A stretch of 64,000 nt of DNA from Pseudoalteromonas xiamenensis (GCF_042431545.1 NZ_JBHLYX010000030.1); one strand, 5' to 3'. Positions 8,729 to 17,962 are shown, counted from the stretch's first letter. Made by a program: numbers and translations. The notes: generated by a model not told the origin, from the letters alone.

Positions 8729-9856
8729 ATGTTAGTACATATTTTTTATCAGTTTTTTTTATTAGGTTGCACAAGTTTCGGTGGGCCAATCGCGCACATC
8801 GGCTATTTTCGACGTCATTTTGTCGAGCATTTAGGCTGGATTAAACCAGAACGATTTGCAAATATGATCACCCTGTCGCAAGTGCTTCCAGGTCCAGGAT
8901 CCAGTCAAGTTGGGTTTGCGATTGGGCTTGAGAAAGCAGGCTGGTTAGGCGGGCTTGCCGCATTTGTCGGTTTCACTCTGCCATCTTTTTTGATTATGTT
9001 AATGCTGGCGTACGGTGCTTCAACCCTGCAATCCAGTCTAGATGGCGCGATAAGTGGGCTGAAACTCTTTGCGGTGGTCATTGTTGCTGATGCTGTTTTC
9101 AGTATGGCAAGGAGCTTTTGTAAAACAACGCCGTTAAAAGTAATCGCCACCTTGGTTGCCGTTTTCCTTTATTATCTCCCAACCCTCAATACCCAATTAC
9201 TCGTACTCGGTTTTGCTTTTTTAATTGGTTGTGTTGCTCCACTGAGCCCCATCCCAGAAGCGCCAAGTAAATCATTAAACCGCTTTGCTTGGCTGCCATT
9301 TTCTGTGGTCATCATTGGATTTGTACTGTGTCTGAGCGTATTCAATGACTCGCTTTTTGCGCCATTCTATCAAGCTGGAAGCTTAGTATTTGGCGGCGGG
9401 CACGTCGTACTGCCGCTGTTACAAGCTAACCTACCAAACATTAGCGATGAAACATTCCTAACGGCTTATGCAGCCGCACAAGCCGTGCCGGGTCCTATGT
9501 TTACAATCGCAAGCTATCTAGGTGCATTTTGGGATGGTTCTCCAGATATTCTAAATGCGCTAATCGCCACCTTGGCGATATTCTTACCTGGCTTACTATT
9601 AATCGGGGCATTTTTGAATCATTGGCAAACAGTGCAAAACTTACCGCGTTTCGCACACATCATTGCAGCATTGAACGCTGCCGTTGTTGGTATTTTATTC
9701 GCGGCATGGTTAAACCCCATCATTCCAAGCGCCGTCCATGAGGTATGGCAGTGGCCCGTCATCGTGTTAGGGTATTTCACACTTTCAAAGTTTAAGCCGC
9801 CTATCTGGGTTTTGTTAATCGCGTTTGCAGGCATTGGCCTGATAGCGGCGCAATAA
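8729..9856 (+). CDS. chrA: Chromate transporter, CHR family (ChrA)
   Basis: An inner membrane anion transporter of the long-chain (two-domain) CHR type, 375 residues and about 10-12 hydrophobic segments. The characteristic duplicated motifs are FGGPIAHIGYFRRHFVE and LPGPGSSQVGFAIG in the N-half, and FGGGHVVLPLL with AVPGPMFTIASYLG in the C-half. Characterised members expel chromate, with sulfate as competitor; the native substrate here is not known. The gene is single, ending in a strong hairpin at 9856-9879 shared with the convergent channel gene. Confidence 0.9.
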   Translation: MLVHIFYQFFLLGCTSFGGPIAHIGYFRRHFVEHLGWIKPERFANMITLSQVLPGPGSSQVGFAIGLEKAGWLGGLAAFVGFTLPSFLIMLMLAYGASTLQSSLDGAISGLKLFAVVIVADAVFSMARSFCKTTPLKVIATLVAVFLYYLPTLNTQLLVLGFAFLIGCVAPLSPIPEAPSKSLNRFAWLPFSVVIIGFVLCLSVFNDSLFAPFYQAGSLVFGGGHVVLPLLQANLPNISDETFLTAYAAAQAVPGPMFTIASYLGAFWDGSPDILNALIATLAIFLPGLLLIGAFLNHWQTVQNLPRFAHIIAALNAAVVGILFAAWLNPIIPSAVHEVWQWPVIVLGYFTLSKFKPPIWVLLIAFAGIGLIAAQ

Positions 9857-9879
9857 AAATGTGGCCTCGGCCACATTTT
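9856..9879. terminator. Bidirectional terminator between chrA and the MscS-type gene
   Basis: AAAATGTGGC-CTCG-GCCACATTTT is a perfect 10-base stem with a 4-base loop, starting at the chrA stop codon. A/T runs on both sides suit both convergent transcripts. Confidence 0.75.
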
Positions 9880-9908
9880 ATCAAAAACACAATTCAACAT
9901 CCTAGCGT

Positions 9909-11090
9909 TTAAGGCTGCATAATCCCTGTGATGCTTTGGTAAGGACGTAAACCAAATCGAGGGAGTTGTGCTAGTAAGTAATCATAAAGATCGGCCTGCA
10001 GATGCTCGTAAAAAACCCATGATGTGTTACGGCTAAAACAGTAAATCTCGATAGGCAAACCATGATTTAACGTTTGCAACTCACGCACCATTGCTAGGCA
10101 GTCTTTGCTTACGTCTGGATGCTGATTGATATAGGCTTCGGCATAACGACGGAAGATGGCAACGTTGGTACCATCTTGCCACAATGACGCTTCCATTTCT
10201 TTAAGCAGTGGCTCTTGTTTTAGATCCGTCGTTTGCTCCGCTGTTAACTGAGTCACAGAGTGAAGATCTAAATAGAGTGCTCGCGTAATTCGCCGCCCAG
10301 CCGATTCTTGCATGGCTCGCCAATTTTTGAATGACCCAGCAATTAAAGCGTACGTTGGAATTGTCGTAACCGTGTTGTCCCAGTTGCGCACTCGCACGGT
10401 ATTTAGGCCCAAATCAATCACTTCACCATTTGCACCGTACGTGTCCATTTGGATCCAATCACCCATAGTGACGAGTCGATTGGCCGCAATTTGAATACTC
10501 GCCACAAACCCTAAAATGGTGTCTTTGAAGACAAGTAATGTAACCGCCGCAATAGCGCCAAATCCAGACAGAATGTACGTTGGTGATTTGTCTAAGATAA
10601 TACTGACAACCAATATCAAACAAACGATAAACGTAACGAGTTTTGCAACTTGCACTATCCCTTGGATTGGCACTTCTTTGGCGAAACTAAACTGGTTGTA
10701 TATCCCATGAGCCAGCCCGATGATACTGCTCATTAAAAAACCAGACATGATGACCAAAAAAACCTGACCACCAGTACGGCATAGTTCCATGCCCCAATCT
10801 GGCAACACGAGAATTTGCTCGAAACTGGCCAAAAACGCCACGATGGTAATTAGCATGGCAAGACGACGATTTGCTTTGTTGAGCTGGCCACTTAAATGCC
10901 CAATTCGAGAGGGAGATAACCGCGTCATCAATGATTGGATACTTGGCAGCATCAAGCGTCGAGTAAACCCATACAGCACCATTAACAGTACAACACCAAC
11001 ACCATTTGAAATTAAGGCGCTGATCAATTCTCCTTGAGGGAAACTATCAAACCAAGGTTGAAGCGCGGCTTGCAACGAAGTAGACATCAT
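9909..11090 (-). CDS. ybdG: Small-conductance mechanosensitive channel, MscS family (YbdG-like)
   Basis: A 393-residue inner membrane channel that releases solutes under osmotic downshock. It has about five N-terminal hydrophobic helices (residues ~20-180), then the MscS pore and beta domain (SGFGAIAAVTLLVFKDTILG, DWIQMDTYGANGEVIDLGLN, VRNWDNTVTTIPTYALI) and a C-terminal part (FKNWRAMQESAGRRI) typical of YbdG/MscM rather than MscS proper. Its ATG overlaps the stop of the acyltransferase upstream (ATGA), indicating translational coupling and a three-gene operon. Confidence 0.88.
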   Translation of the reverse strand: MMSTSLQAALQPWFDSFPQGELISALISNGVGVVLLMVLYGFTRRLMLPSIQSLMTRLSPSRIGHLSGQLNKANRRLAMLITIVAFLASFEQILVLPDWGMELCRTGGQVFLVIMSGFLMSSIIGLAHGIYNQFSFAKEVPIQGIVQVAKLVTFIVCLILVVSIILDKSPTYILSGFGAIAAVTLLVFKDTILGFVASIQIAANRLVTMGDWIQMDTYGANGEVIDLGLNTVRVRNWDNTVTTIPTYALIAGSFKNWRAMQESAGRRITRALYLDLHSVTQLTAEQTTDLKQEPLLKEMEASLWQDGTNVAIFRRYAEAYINQHPDVSKDCLAMVRELQTLNHGLPIEIYCFSRNTSWVFYEHLQADLYDYLLAQLPRFGLRPYQSITGIMQP

Positions 11091-12007
11091 AAAGAATTGA
11101 TTTCCTCATGGAGCGTAATCGATTTGAATTGTAATGTTGGTTCATAACTGCCGATCCGATCGTCCTTTCCCTGCCAAAGACGATTCACGTATTGCTGGAA
11201 TTCTACACGATACGCCTTGTCTTCTTGATAATTCCCCAAAGGCACAGTACTCATCGCATTCACTTCAATATCCACATATATCCCTTTTAAACGACCCTGC
11301 ATAAAGCTTCGGCAAATATGAATATCAGGTGTGTCATAAACCAACGTGGTGTTTAGAACCGCATCCAATTGCTCAGCAAGCACCTCTAGAGCAAATGCTG
11401 TACCGCCGGCCTTCGGCTTCAGTAAATGACGAAACGGGCTCAGTTGTTTTGCTTGCTTTTGCTTGGTAAAACGTGTGCCTTCGACAAAATTAATAATCGT
11501 CGTGGGGTAATCTCGAAAAGCTCGACAACTCGCTTTCGTGCGCGCCACGTCCATTCCTTTTAACTTGGGATTTTTGGCAATTTGTGCTTTGGTCGCTCGT
11601 TTCATAAAAGGCATACCTAAAGCCCACGCACCCGAGCCAATAATTGGCACATATTTTAACTCATCTTTTAAGAAAAACTTTGGTGCAGGTAATCGGTTAA
11701 GCGCACTTAATACAACAATATCCAGCCAACTTAAATGGTTTGAAATAAGTAAGTACCAACCTTCATCCGAGATTTCTCCCGACACATTGAGCTGAACTTG
11801 CTCACACCCTATCTGCAAGGAAATGGCGTTACCACGACACCAATTACGGTAACTCCAGTTAAGCAAAAGCGTGATTAATTGCGCTGGGAAGATAAGTTTA
11901 ATAACGCCCAAACATAAAATCAGCAGACCCCACAATAGCGTGTTGGCCAATAAAAAGGTCGTAGCTATCAGACCAACAAACCAATTAGGTAAGACTCGTT
12001 TTAACAT
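11087..12007 (-). CDS. Membrane 1-acyl-glycerol-3-phosphate-type acyltransferase (YihG-like), second copy
   Basis: A 306-residue PlsC-domain acyltransferase, probably transferring fatty acyl groups to a lysophospholipid at the inner membrane. It has a hydrophobic N-terminus (GLIATTFLLANTLLWGLLIL), catalytic HX4D in NHLSWLD, and the substrate segment NFVEGTRFTKQK. The start is ATG 12007 with GAGGG about 6 bases upstream. The stop of the upstream paralogue leaves a gap of only one base. It is a clear paralogue of the next gene (same FVEGTR...HLLKPKAGG order). E. coli YihG is the nearest named relative, and substrate specificity is inferred from it. Confidence 0.85.
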   Translation of the reverse strand: MLKRVLPNWFVGLIATTFLLANTLLWGLLILCLGVIKLIFPAQLITLLLNWSYRNWCRGNAISLQIGCEQVQLNVSGEISDEGWYLLISNHLSWLDIVVLSALNRLPAPKFFLKDELKYVPIIGSGAWALGMPFMKRATKAQIAKNPKLKGMDVARTKASCRAFRDYPTTIINFVEGTRFTKQKQAKQLSPFRHLLKPKAGGTAFALEVLAEQLDAVLNTTLVYDTPDIHICRSFMQGRLKGIYVDIEVNAMSTVPLGNYQEDKAYRVEFQQYVNRLWQGKDDRIGSYEPTLQFKSITLHEEINSL

Positions 12008-12008
12008 T

Positions 12009-12902
12009 CTACACCCTCTCAACATGTTCAGAACGGCTATGAAGCTCAACCAATTGTTGGTCTTTTTGTTGCCAAACTCGGTTGAGTTCCGCCTGAAACT
12101 TTACCCTAAATTCATTGTCGCTTGAATAATCACCGCACCAATTATCCCCAGCAGGCATGACCTCTAACTGAACATCGATTTGAGGTACGTGCCCTGACAC
12201 AAAATCCATAAATGTAGGACGGCCTTTAGGATAGTGTATAGTCACATTCACCACCTTCTTAATTTGTTCACCCATCGCTTCCATCACAAAGGCAACCCCA
12301 CCTGCTTTGGGTTTTAGTAAATGCTGAAATGGGCTGTTCTGTCTCGCATGTTTTTGTTCCGTATAGCGAGTCCCTTCAACAAAATTAACGATGCTGACCG
12401 GCATAGTTTTAAATTTCTCGCATGCCTTTTTCGTGGTCTCTAAATCTTTGCCTTTTAGTTTTGGGTTTTTCTTTATTTGGCTTTTGGAGCTTCGAGCCAT
12501 AAATGGAAAATCCAGAGCCCACCAAGCAAGACCCAACAACGGCACATAAATTAGCTCTTTTTTCAAAAAGAAATTTAGAAATGGAATACGACGATGCAAA
12601 ACTCGCTGCAACACGAGAATATCAACCCAACTTTGGTGATTGGCAATAACGAGATACCAATCTTTGTATTTGAGTTCTGGCACCGTACTTACGTTAAATT
12701 GAGTCGGGATAAGAAGCGATTGATTAAGGTTGTTACACGCAACCCAAAAGCTGGCGCAAGACTTGGCTATCGCACTCACCATGGTTTGCCATGGTTTGAT
12801 AGGAATGAGCTTTAAGAAGCCACATAGGAAAATGGGAATACACCAAACTACGGTATTCACAAAATACAACACCAATCCCAACACTGCGCGAATAAACGAC
12901 AT
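12009..12902 (-). CDS. Membrane 1-acyl-glycerol-3-phosphate-type acyltransferase (YihG-like), first copy
   Basis: A 297-residue PlsC-domain acyltransferase with an N-terminal membrane segment (RAVLGLVLYFVNTVVWCIPI), catalytic HX4D motif in NHQSWVD and a glycerophosphate-site segment NFVEGTRYTEQ. ATG 12902 has an excellent AGGAG site; an upstream in-frame start would add an implausible charged extension. It is the first gene of an operon with a tandem paralogue and an MscS-type channel. The tandem pair probably arose by duplication. Role in phospholipid synthesis or remodelling is inferred from the family. Confidence 0.85.
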   Translation of the reverse strand: MSFIRAVLGLVLYFVNTVVWCIPIFLCGFLKLIPIKPWQTMVSAIAKSCASFWVACNNLNQSLLIPTQFNVSTVPELKYKDWYLVIANHQSWVDILVLQRVLHRRIPFLNFFLKKELIYVPLLGLAWWALDFPFMARSSKSQIKKNPKLKGKDLETTKKACEKFKTMPVSIVNFVEGTRYTEQKHARQNSPFQHLLKPKAGGVAFVMEAMGEQIKKVVNVTIHYPKGRPTFMDFVSGHVPQIDVQLEVMPAGDNWCGDYSSDNEFRVKFQAELNRVWQQKDQQLVELHSRSEHVERV

Positions 12903-13140
12903 TGATTCTCCTTTTTTTACCAAGCGGATGCGACCAATCACATTTCGTTCACTATATTATCATTAAACTCAATAAGAAAACGTCACCTATCTGTGGATAT
13001 AACCTAAAATCCGAGGTCTAAGCACTTTGCGCTTTGGCGTCCACCGAGACAAATTGCCCTTGCTTGGCTAAAATTGATTGAGCTCATCGCCTCTGGCTGG
13101 CACAATTTCCCATTATTCTTTATTTAGTGTGATTGACGAC

Positions 13141-14004
13141 ATGGCAAACTTAGAAGCAAACCGTTGGTTTACTGAAATCAGTGACAGAGATGGCAGTGCA
13201 TTTTCACTGCGTGTTAAACGTAAATTAGACGAAAAACAATCTCCATTTCAACTTGTTGAAATGTTTGAAACAACTGACTTTGGCAACTTAATGATTATCG
13301 ATGGTTGCACGATGGTCAGTACCCGCGAAAACTTTTTCTATCACGAAATGATGAGTCACCCTGCGCTTTTCTCGCACCCAGCGCCTAAAAATGTCGTGAT
13401 CATTGGCGGCGGTGACTGTGGCACATTACGTGAAGTTCTGAAACACCCAGGTGTCGAAACGGTAACGCAAATTGACATCGATGAGGTTGTTACTGAGATG
13501 TCACTTAAGTATTTTCCTGAGTTGTGTGAGTCGAACAACGATCCGCGCGCAACAGTGATGTTTGATGATGGCATCAAGTACATGAAAGAAGCTGCGCCTG
13601 AATCAATCGATGTGGTAATTGTCGATGGTACCGATCCGGTAGGACCAGGTGAAGGTTTGTTTAACCACGCGTTTTACAAAAGCTGTTTAGCTGCGCTTCG
13701 CCCTGGTGGCATCATGATCCAGCAAAGTGAATCGCCATTGATGCACATGCCTCTTCTATGTGAAATGCGTGATGCAATGCTTGAGGTTGGTTTTGCTGAT
13801 CTTATCACGATGCCTTTCCCACAACCTATTTATCCAAGTGGCCTGTGGTCTGCAACAATGGCTCGCAAAGGCGAAGCCTTTAATGGCTTCCGTGAAGCAG
13901 AAGTCAACGCTGCAACGTTCCAAACCGAATACTATAATTCGGGTATTCACAAAGGTGCACTTGCAACACCAAACTTTATGAAACGTGCATTTGAGAAGAA
14001 ATAA
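13141..14004 (+). CDS. speE: Spermidine synthase (polyamine aminopropyltransferase)
   Basis: Transfers an aminopropyl group from decarboxylated S-adenosylmethionine to putrescine in the cytoplasm. The 287-residue product matches E. coli SpeE (288) when ATG 13141 is used. Visible motifs are WFTEISDRDGSAFSLRVKRK, the methyltransferase-like loop VVIIGGGDCGTLREVLKH, DIDEVV, and the catalytic loop VDGTDPVGPGEGLF. The ribosome site is weak; an in-frame TTG at 13078 would add 21 residues that look unlike the family. A strong terminator follows. No speD gene is adjacent, so decarboxylated SAM must come from elsewhere. Confidence 0.93.
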   Translation: MANLEANRWFTEISDRDGSAFSLRVKRKLDEKQSPFQLVEMFETTDFGNLMIIDGCTMVSTRENFFYHEMMSHPALFSHPAPKNVVIIGGGDCGTLREVLKHPGVETVTQIDIDEVVTEMSLKYFPELCESNNDPRATVMFDDGIKYMKEAAPESIDVVIVDGTDPVGPGEGLFNHAFYKSCLAALRPGGIMIQQSESPLMHMPLLCEMRDAMLEVGFADLITMPFPQPIYPSGLWSATMARKGEAFNGFREAEVNAATFQTEYYNSGIHKGALATPNFMKRAFEKK

Positions 14005-14024
14005 GCACGCTTAAACAACTCATT

Positions 14025-14047
14025 CGGCCGCCATTGCGGCCGTTTTT
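14025..14047 (+). terminator. Rho-independent terminator of speE
   Basis: CGGCCGC-CATT-GCGGCCG followed by TTTTT, 20 bases after the speE stop. A textbook 7-base GC-rich stem. Confidence 0.85.
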
Positions 14048-14146
14048 ATTTATCAGCCCGAATAATCGGAGACTTATCGCAAGGAAATTTGCGCTCAGAT
14101 TGGTTCATGCTAAAAATAATGTTCAAATAAATAAAAGAATCACGCA

Positions 14147-16909
14147 ATGAAAGTTACCCACTCACTTCTGTTTGCGACATTGCTCAGCACACCAACACTT
14201 AGCTTTGCCAGCAAGCCTTTGTCTTTCAAAGACGTTTTTGATTTCAAACAAACCAATAATACCCTGCTTTCAGATGATGGTCAGTTGCTCGTAACCAGTG
14301 CAAAGCCCTATCGCGGCGACCCGACAGGTTTGGTTTATCAATTAGATACCAATGCGTTACTTGCTTCTGTACCACTAGGTTCTAAACCTGTTATCAATAA
14401 GTCTGCAACTTGGGTTGCATTTACACAAGAAGCCGACTTACTCAAAACAGAAACAACGAAAAAAGCCGATCGAAAAAAACTTAAAAAGAATTTAGTGCTA
14501 GTGAACGCAAAAACGGGTGAACAAAGCGAGTTCACTGATGTGAAAGATTACCAATTGTCTGATGATGGGCTCTGGTTGGCATATCGTAAAGACGTTGAAA
14601 AAAAGAAAGAAACAGCTAAAGAAGCGTCTCAAGAACGCGACAAAGACGACAATGCAATCAAAGCCGATAAAAAAGACACGTTGCTGCCGTTAATACTGGT
14701 TAGCCTCAGTGACCTAAAAGAAGTCACTTTTGATTCAGTGAACAGTTATGCGGTTTCGAATTTTGGCTTAATTTGGCAAGTCGGTTCTGATGATGGCAAA
14801 GACAACCGAATTAGCTTTCGCAATTTCCAAGAAAATGAGGCGGTGAATCTACTGAGCGAACCGGGTATTACCGTATCAACCTTTAGTTGGCATCCAACTA
14901 AGGCGCTGGTTGCATTTAGTGAGGGTAACTATGTAAACGAGGACAGCCGCCGTCGCGACTACCACATTCGATTATGGGACGCGGATAAAACGCAATTAAG
15001 TACAATACCAAACCAAGATGGCTGGTTCAGCGCCAAAACGGCAAAACTTCAGTGGTCTGAAAAAGGCGAGCGTTTATATTTTGGTAATAGCCCGTTTTTA
15101 GCCGCTAAAGCACCCGAACTCAAATATAAGGACACAAACTCCCTTACCGACTTTGACACGATTCGTGCCCAAAAAGGGCTTAAAGTGTGGCATCCAAACG
15201 ATGCTGAAATAAAGCCGCGTGAAATCAATCAATGGAATAAAGAAAACAAGCATAAGCAATATCAAGCGGTTTATCATCTTGCGAGTGACAAAGTCGTTCA
15301 GCTCACCACGCCGAGTTTGCCAAATCTTACGCTAAACACGGAAGCAACGACCCTACTAGCCAATGATGACTCTGCATACCTTAGTCAAATTACCTACAAT
15401 GGTTTTTACAGCGATTACTACAGCCTCGATATTTCAACAGGCAAAAGTCAGATGGTCGTCAAGAAAAGCCGTTTTGTGCCCAGCGTTTCCCCTGCCGGTC
15501 ACTTTGCCGTTTATTTTAATGAAGGTGAATATTGGTTCAAAGATTTACCTTCGCAACAAGTAAAACCACTCACTCGGGCCGTTCAAAATGCACTTTTTGC
15601 AGATGATGAACACGACTATCCGAGCGAGCAGCCTGGCCAAGGTATTGCGGGTTGGAATCTCGATGAAAGCCAAGTTTTGGTGTACAGCAAATATGATATT
15701 TGGTCATTTGACACTAAAACGCTCCGTGCGACACCACTGACGCAAGGTAAACCAACTGACACCATGTACCGAGTAGTGAAGTTGGATAAACAGTGGCAAG
15801 GCTATTCTTCAACCGATACATTGCTCTTACAAACCTACAATCTAAAAACGAAAGAAAGCGGCATTGCAACGCTTAATCTTGAAACCAAAAAAGTGACGCA
15901 AGTCCTTGATGGCGAAGCGCGATTTGATTTGATTGCCAAAGCAAAGCAACACGATAAGCTCATCTTCACCAAACAAAGCTACCAAGAATTTCCCGATCTT
16001 TGGCAAACCACATCGACATTTAAAAAGTCACAGAAAGTAACGGCGCTCAATCCACAACTTAATGATTTCGCTTGGGGTGAAAAGCCTGAATTAGTTCAAT
16101 ATAAAGGATATGATGGTGAAGACTTACAAGGCGTATTAATTAAACCAGCAGGGTATCAAGCAGGCCAGAAAGTCCCAGTCGTCATTTACTTCTACCGTTA
16201 TATGACGCAGCGTCGTTATGACTTTCCTAAAATGGAGCTGAATCATCGACCTAATTTGCCCATGTTCACCTCTAATGGCTACGCGGTATTCCTACCGGAT
16301 ATTCGTTTTGAAATTGGTCACCCAGGCAAATCTGCAACAAAAACGATGATGAATGCGGCACAAAAACTGATCGATATTGGTGTTGCTGATCCGAACAATA
16401 TCGGCTTGCAAGGTCACTCTTGGGCCGGTTATCAAAGTGCTTTCATGATCACCCAGACAAATATGTTTAAAGCCGTAGTTTCTGGTGCGCCTGTATCTAA
16501 TATGACTTCGGCCTACAGCGGCATTCGTTTAGGCTCGGGTCTTGCCCGTCAATTCCAGTATGAAACAGGCCAAAGCCGCATAGGTAAAGCGCTTTATGAA
16601 GCACCGGAACTATACATTGAAAACTCCCCTGTCTTTTTCGCTGACAAAGTAGAAACGCCCATTTTGATCATGTTTGGCAATAAAGATGACGCAGTGCCAT
16701 ACAATGAGGGCGTACAGTACTATCTAGCGCTTCGAAGAGCTGGTAAAGACGCTATCTTCTTAGAATACGAAGATGAGCCACATCATTTGAAAAAGTTTCC
16801 AAATCAGGTCGATTTCTCGATTCGAATGATGGAATATTTTGATCATCACCTAAAAGGCAAACCAGCTCCTGAATGGATGCAAAAAGGGATCCCTTTTATT
16901 GAAGAGTAA
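14147..16909 (+). CDS. Secreted S9-family prolyl oligopeptidase-type peptidase
   Basis: A 920-residue serine peptidase with a signal peptide (cleavage near SFA-SKPL, residue ~22), a long beta-propeller-like region, and a C-terminal alpha/beta hydrolase domain. The catalytic triad can be placed: Ser758 in GHSWAG, Asp847 in GNKDDAVPY and His879/880 in DEPHHLKKF. Residues ~100-180 carry a lysine-rich insertion (KKADRKKLKKN, KKKETAKE) that is unusual and probably surface exposed. It likely releases short peptides in the periplasm or outside. The gene stands alone between the speE terminator and its own perfect hairpin. Exact specificity is not readable. Confidence 0.88.
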   Translation: MKVTHSLLFATLLSTPTLSFASKPLSFKDVFDFKQTNNTLLSDDGQLLVTSAKPYRGDPTGLVYQLDTNALLASVPLGSKPVINKSATWVAFTQEADLLKTETTKKADRKKLKKNLVLVNAKTGEQSEFTDVKDYQLSDDGLWLAYRKDVEKKKETAKEASQERDKDDNAIKADKKDTLLPLILVSLSDLKEVTFDSVNSYAVSNFGLIWQVGSDDGKDNRISFRNFQENEAVNLLSEPGITVSTFSWHPTKALVAFSEGNYVNEDSRRRDYHIRLWDADKTQLSTIPNQDGWFSAKTAKLQWSEKGERLYFGNSPFLAAKAPELKYKDTNSLTDFDTIRAQKGLKVWHPNDAEIKPREINQWNKENKHKQYQAVYHLASDKVVQLTTPSLPNLTLNTEATTLLANDDSAYLSQITYNGFYSDYYSLDISTGKSQMVVKKSRFVPSVSPAGHFAVYFNEGEYWFKDLPSQQVKPLTRAVQNALFADDEHDYPSEQPGQGIAGWNLDESQVLVYSKYDIWSFDTKTLRATPLTQGKPTDTMYRVVKLDKQWQGYSSTDTLLLQTYNLKTKESGIATLNLETKKVTQVLDGEARFDLIAKAKQHDKLIFTKQSYQEFPDLWQTTSTFKKSQKVTALNPQLNDFAWGEKPELVQYKGYDGEDLQGVLIKPAGYQAGQKVPVVIYFYRYMTQRRYDFPKMELNHRPNLPMFTSNGYAVFLPDIRFEIGHPGKSATKTMMNAAQKLIDIGVADPNNIGLQGHSWAGYQSAFMITQTNMFKAVVSGAPVSNMTSAYSGIRLGSGLARQFQYETGQSRIGKALYEAPELYIENSPVFFADKVETPILIMFGNKDDAVPYNEGVQYYLALRRAGKDAIFLEYEDEPHHLKKFPNQVDFSIRMMEYFDHHLKGKPAPEWMQKGIPFIEE

Positions 16910-16981
16910 TTTCGACTTTTGGTGCTCGCATCTTTTTCTAAAGTCGGGCTTCTACCACCAGCAACAAAGTGGTTAAACAGA

Positions 16982-17014
16982 AATGAAAAAGGAGCTTAAT
17001 GCTCCTTTTTCATT
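16982..17014. terminator. Terminator after the S9 peptidase gene
   Basis: A perfect 14-base stem AATGAAAAAGGAGC / GCTCCTTTTTCATT with a 5-base loop (TTAAT). T- and A-rich flanks serve both the S9 gene (+) and the convergent membrane protein gene (-). Confidence 0.85.
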
Positions 17015-17108
17015 CGCTTCATATAGAGAAGTAAACTCTTTCCTTATTCAGTAAATTGATGCAAGTAAGAAATAAGGCTAACCGATGGAAATAAAAGAGG
17101 AATTCGTA

Positions 17109-17636
17109 CTATTTTAAACTAGGCAGTTCAACGGTGCTTTTTTTAAACAATTTGTCCGTTGCGGACTTTAGCTTAAGAAAATCTCGATTTAAAATAAGTA
17201 CCGCAACCATAGACAAATCTACTATTGTTCCGCCCATAGTATAGAGGTCCCATAGTATCCAAGGTGTAGAATTCTTTTGTAAGACAACGTCATAGTACAT
17301 CGAGAAATACAACAATGAATTTAGAATTAATCCACAAACAACATAAACTGGCGCGACCGAACTTTCTAGTTTTATTAACTTCAAGCCCGTAGCAATTAAT
17401 ATAACCGTTGCCAAGTCGTAAAGTCCCCAATTTAAGTAAATAGTAGAGCTTTCTGAAAGTGACGCGGCATCATCTGCAACAAAATAGGAAACGAACATAA
17501 CAAGCGACACAAAAATGTTCGTTTTAGTGTTTGAATTTGTCGTGAAATGCACTAACACATTAATCAGCAGGGCCATTAAAAAGCCCCAAACAGTTAGCGC
17601 ACTCAAGGTAAAACCAAAAATTTCAGTTAGTAACAC
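17109..17636 (-). CDS. Polytopic membrane protein of unknown function, coupled to the small peptide gene
   Basis: A 175-residue protein with about five membrane segments (residues ~6-30, 42-58, 68-88, 94-115, 128-150) and a positively charged C-terminal tail. I do not recognise the family, and no catalytic motif is evident. The start is GTG 17636, only two bases after the stop of the 54-residue peptide gene and with a weak ribosome site of its own, so translation is probably coupled to the peptide. It could serve as the peptide's immunity, export or receptor partner; that is inference from position only. Composition is more AT-rich than its neighbours. Confidence 0.6.
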   Translation of the reverse strand: MLLTEIFGFTLSALTVWGFLMALLINVLVHFTTNSNTKTNIFVSLVMFVSYFVADDAASLSESSTIYLNWGLYDLATVILIATGLKLIKLESSVAPVYVVCGLILNSLLYFSMYYDVVLQKNSTPWILWDLYTMGGTIVDLSMVAVLILNRDFLKLKSATDKLFKKSTVELPSLK

Positions 17637-17638
17637 TC

Positions 17639-17803
17639 TTATTCTTTATCTTTTGGAGGTCTTACAATGACTTTTGGCGTAGCACCAGAAACCATTGTCA
17701 ACATTTCACTTGTAAATTCCACCTTACCAGACAAAATACTTGATTGACCAGCGAATTTCGTCGAACGATTTTTAAATGCCATCTTTTTGATCATATTTAA
17801 CAT
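17639..17803 (-). CDS. Small peptide with double-glycine-like leader (putative secreted peptide precursor)
   Basis: A 54-residue frame beginning MLNMIKKMAFKNRSTKF with a good AGGG site 8 bases before ATG 17803. The stretch FTSEMLTMVSGA (residues 30-41) fits the double-glycine leader pattern used by bacteriocin and peptide exporters: Leu at -7, Val at -4, Gly at -2, Ala at -1. Cleavage after Ala41 would release the 13-residue TPKVIVRPPKDKE, basic and proline-containing. The stop lies 2 bases before the membrane protein start. I know no named family with this sequence. It could instead be an unprocessed small regulatory protein. Confidence 0.6.
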   Translation of the reverse strand: MLNMIKKMAFKNRSTKFAGQSSILSGKVEFTSEMLTMVSGATPKVIVRPPKDKE

Positions 17804-17843
17804 TTTGTTTTCCCTCAGAGAGTAAAGTTCTTCTTATTCGTCA

Positions 17844-17869
17844 CAATCCCCTAAAAAATTGGGGTATTG
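17844..17869 (-). promoter_or_regulatory. Hairpin in the leader of the peptide operon
   Basis: On the plus strand CAATCCCC pairs with GGGG-T-ATTG around a 9-base loop, about 40 bases upstream of the peptide start. It probably lies in the untranslated leader. Function unknown. Confidence 0.35.
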
Positions 17870-17962
17870 CAAAAATGTGAGGGATCAATATCAAGTACTA
17901 TGCCAGATCTTCGATACATAGATTTTTTTGTTAAAATTTGATTAACAAACAAGCTAAAAGCA

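Noticed and set aside
11087..12049. Longer start (TTG 12049) for the second acyltransferase
   Set aside because: It would overlap the upstream gene by 41 bases; ATG 12007 has a good ribosome site directly after the upstream stop.
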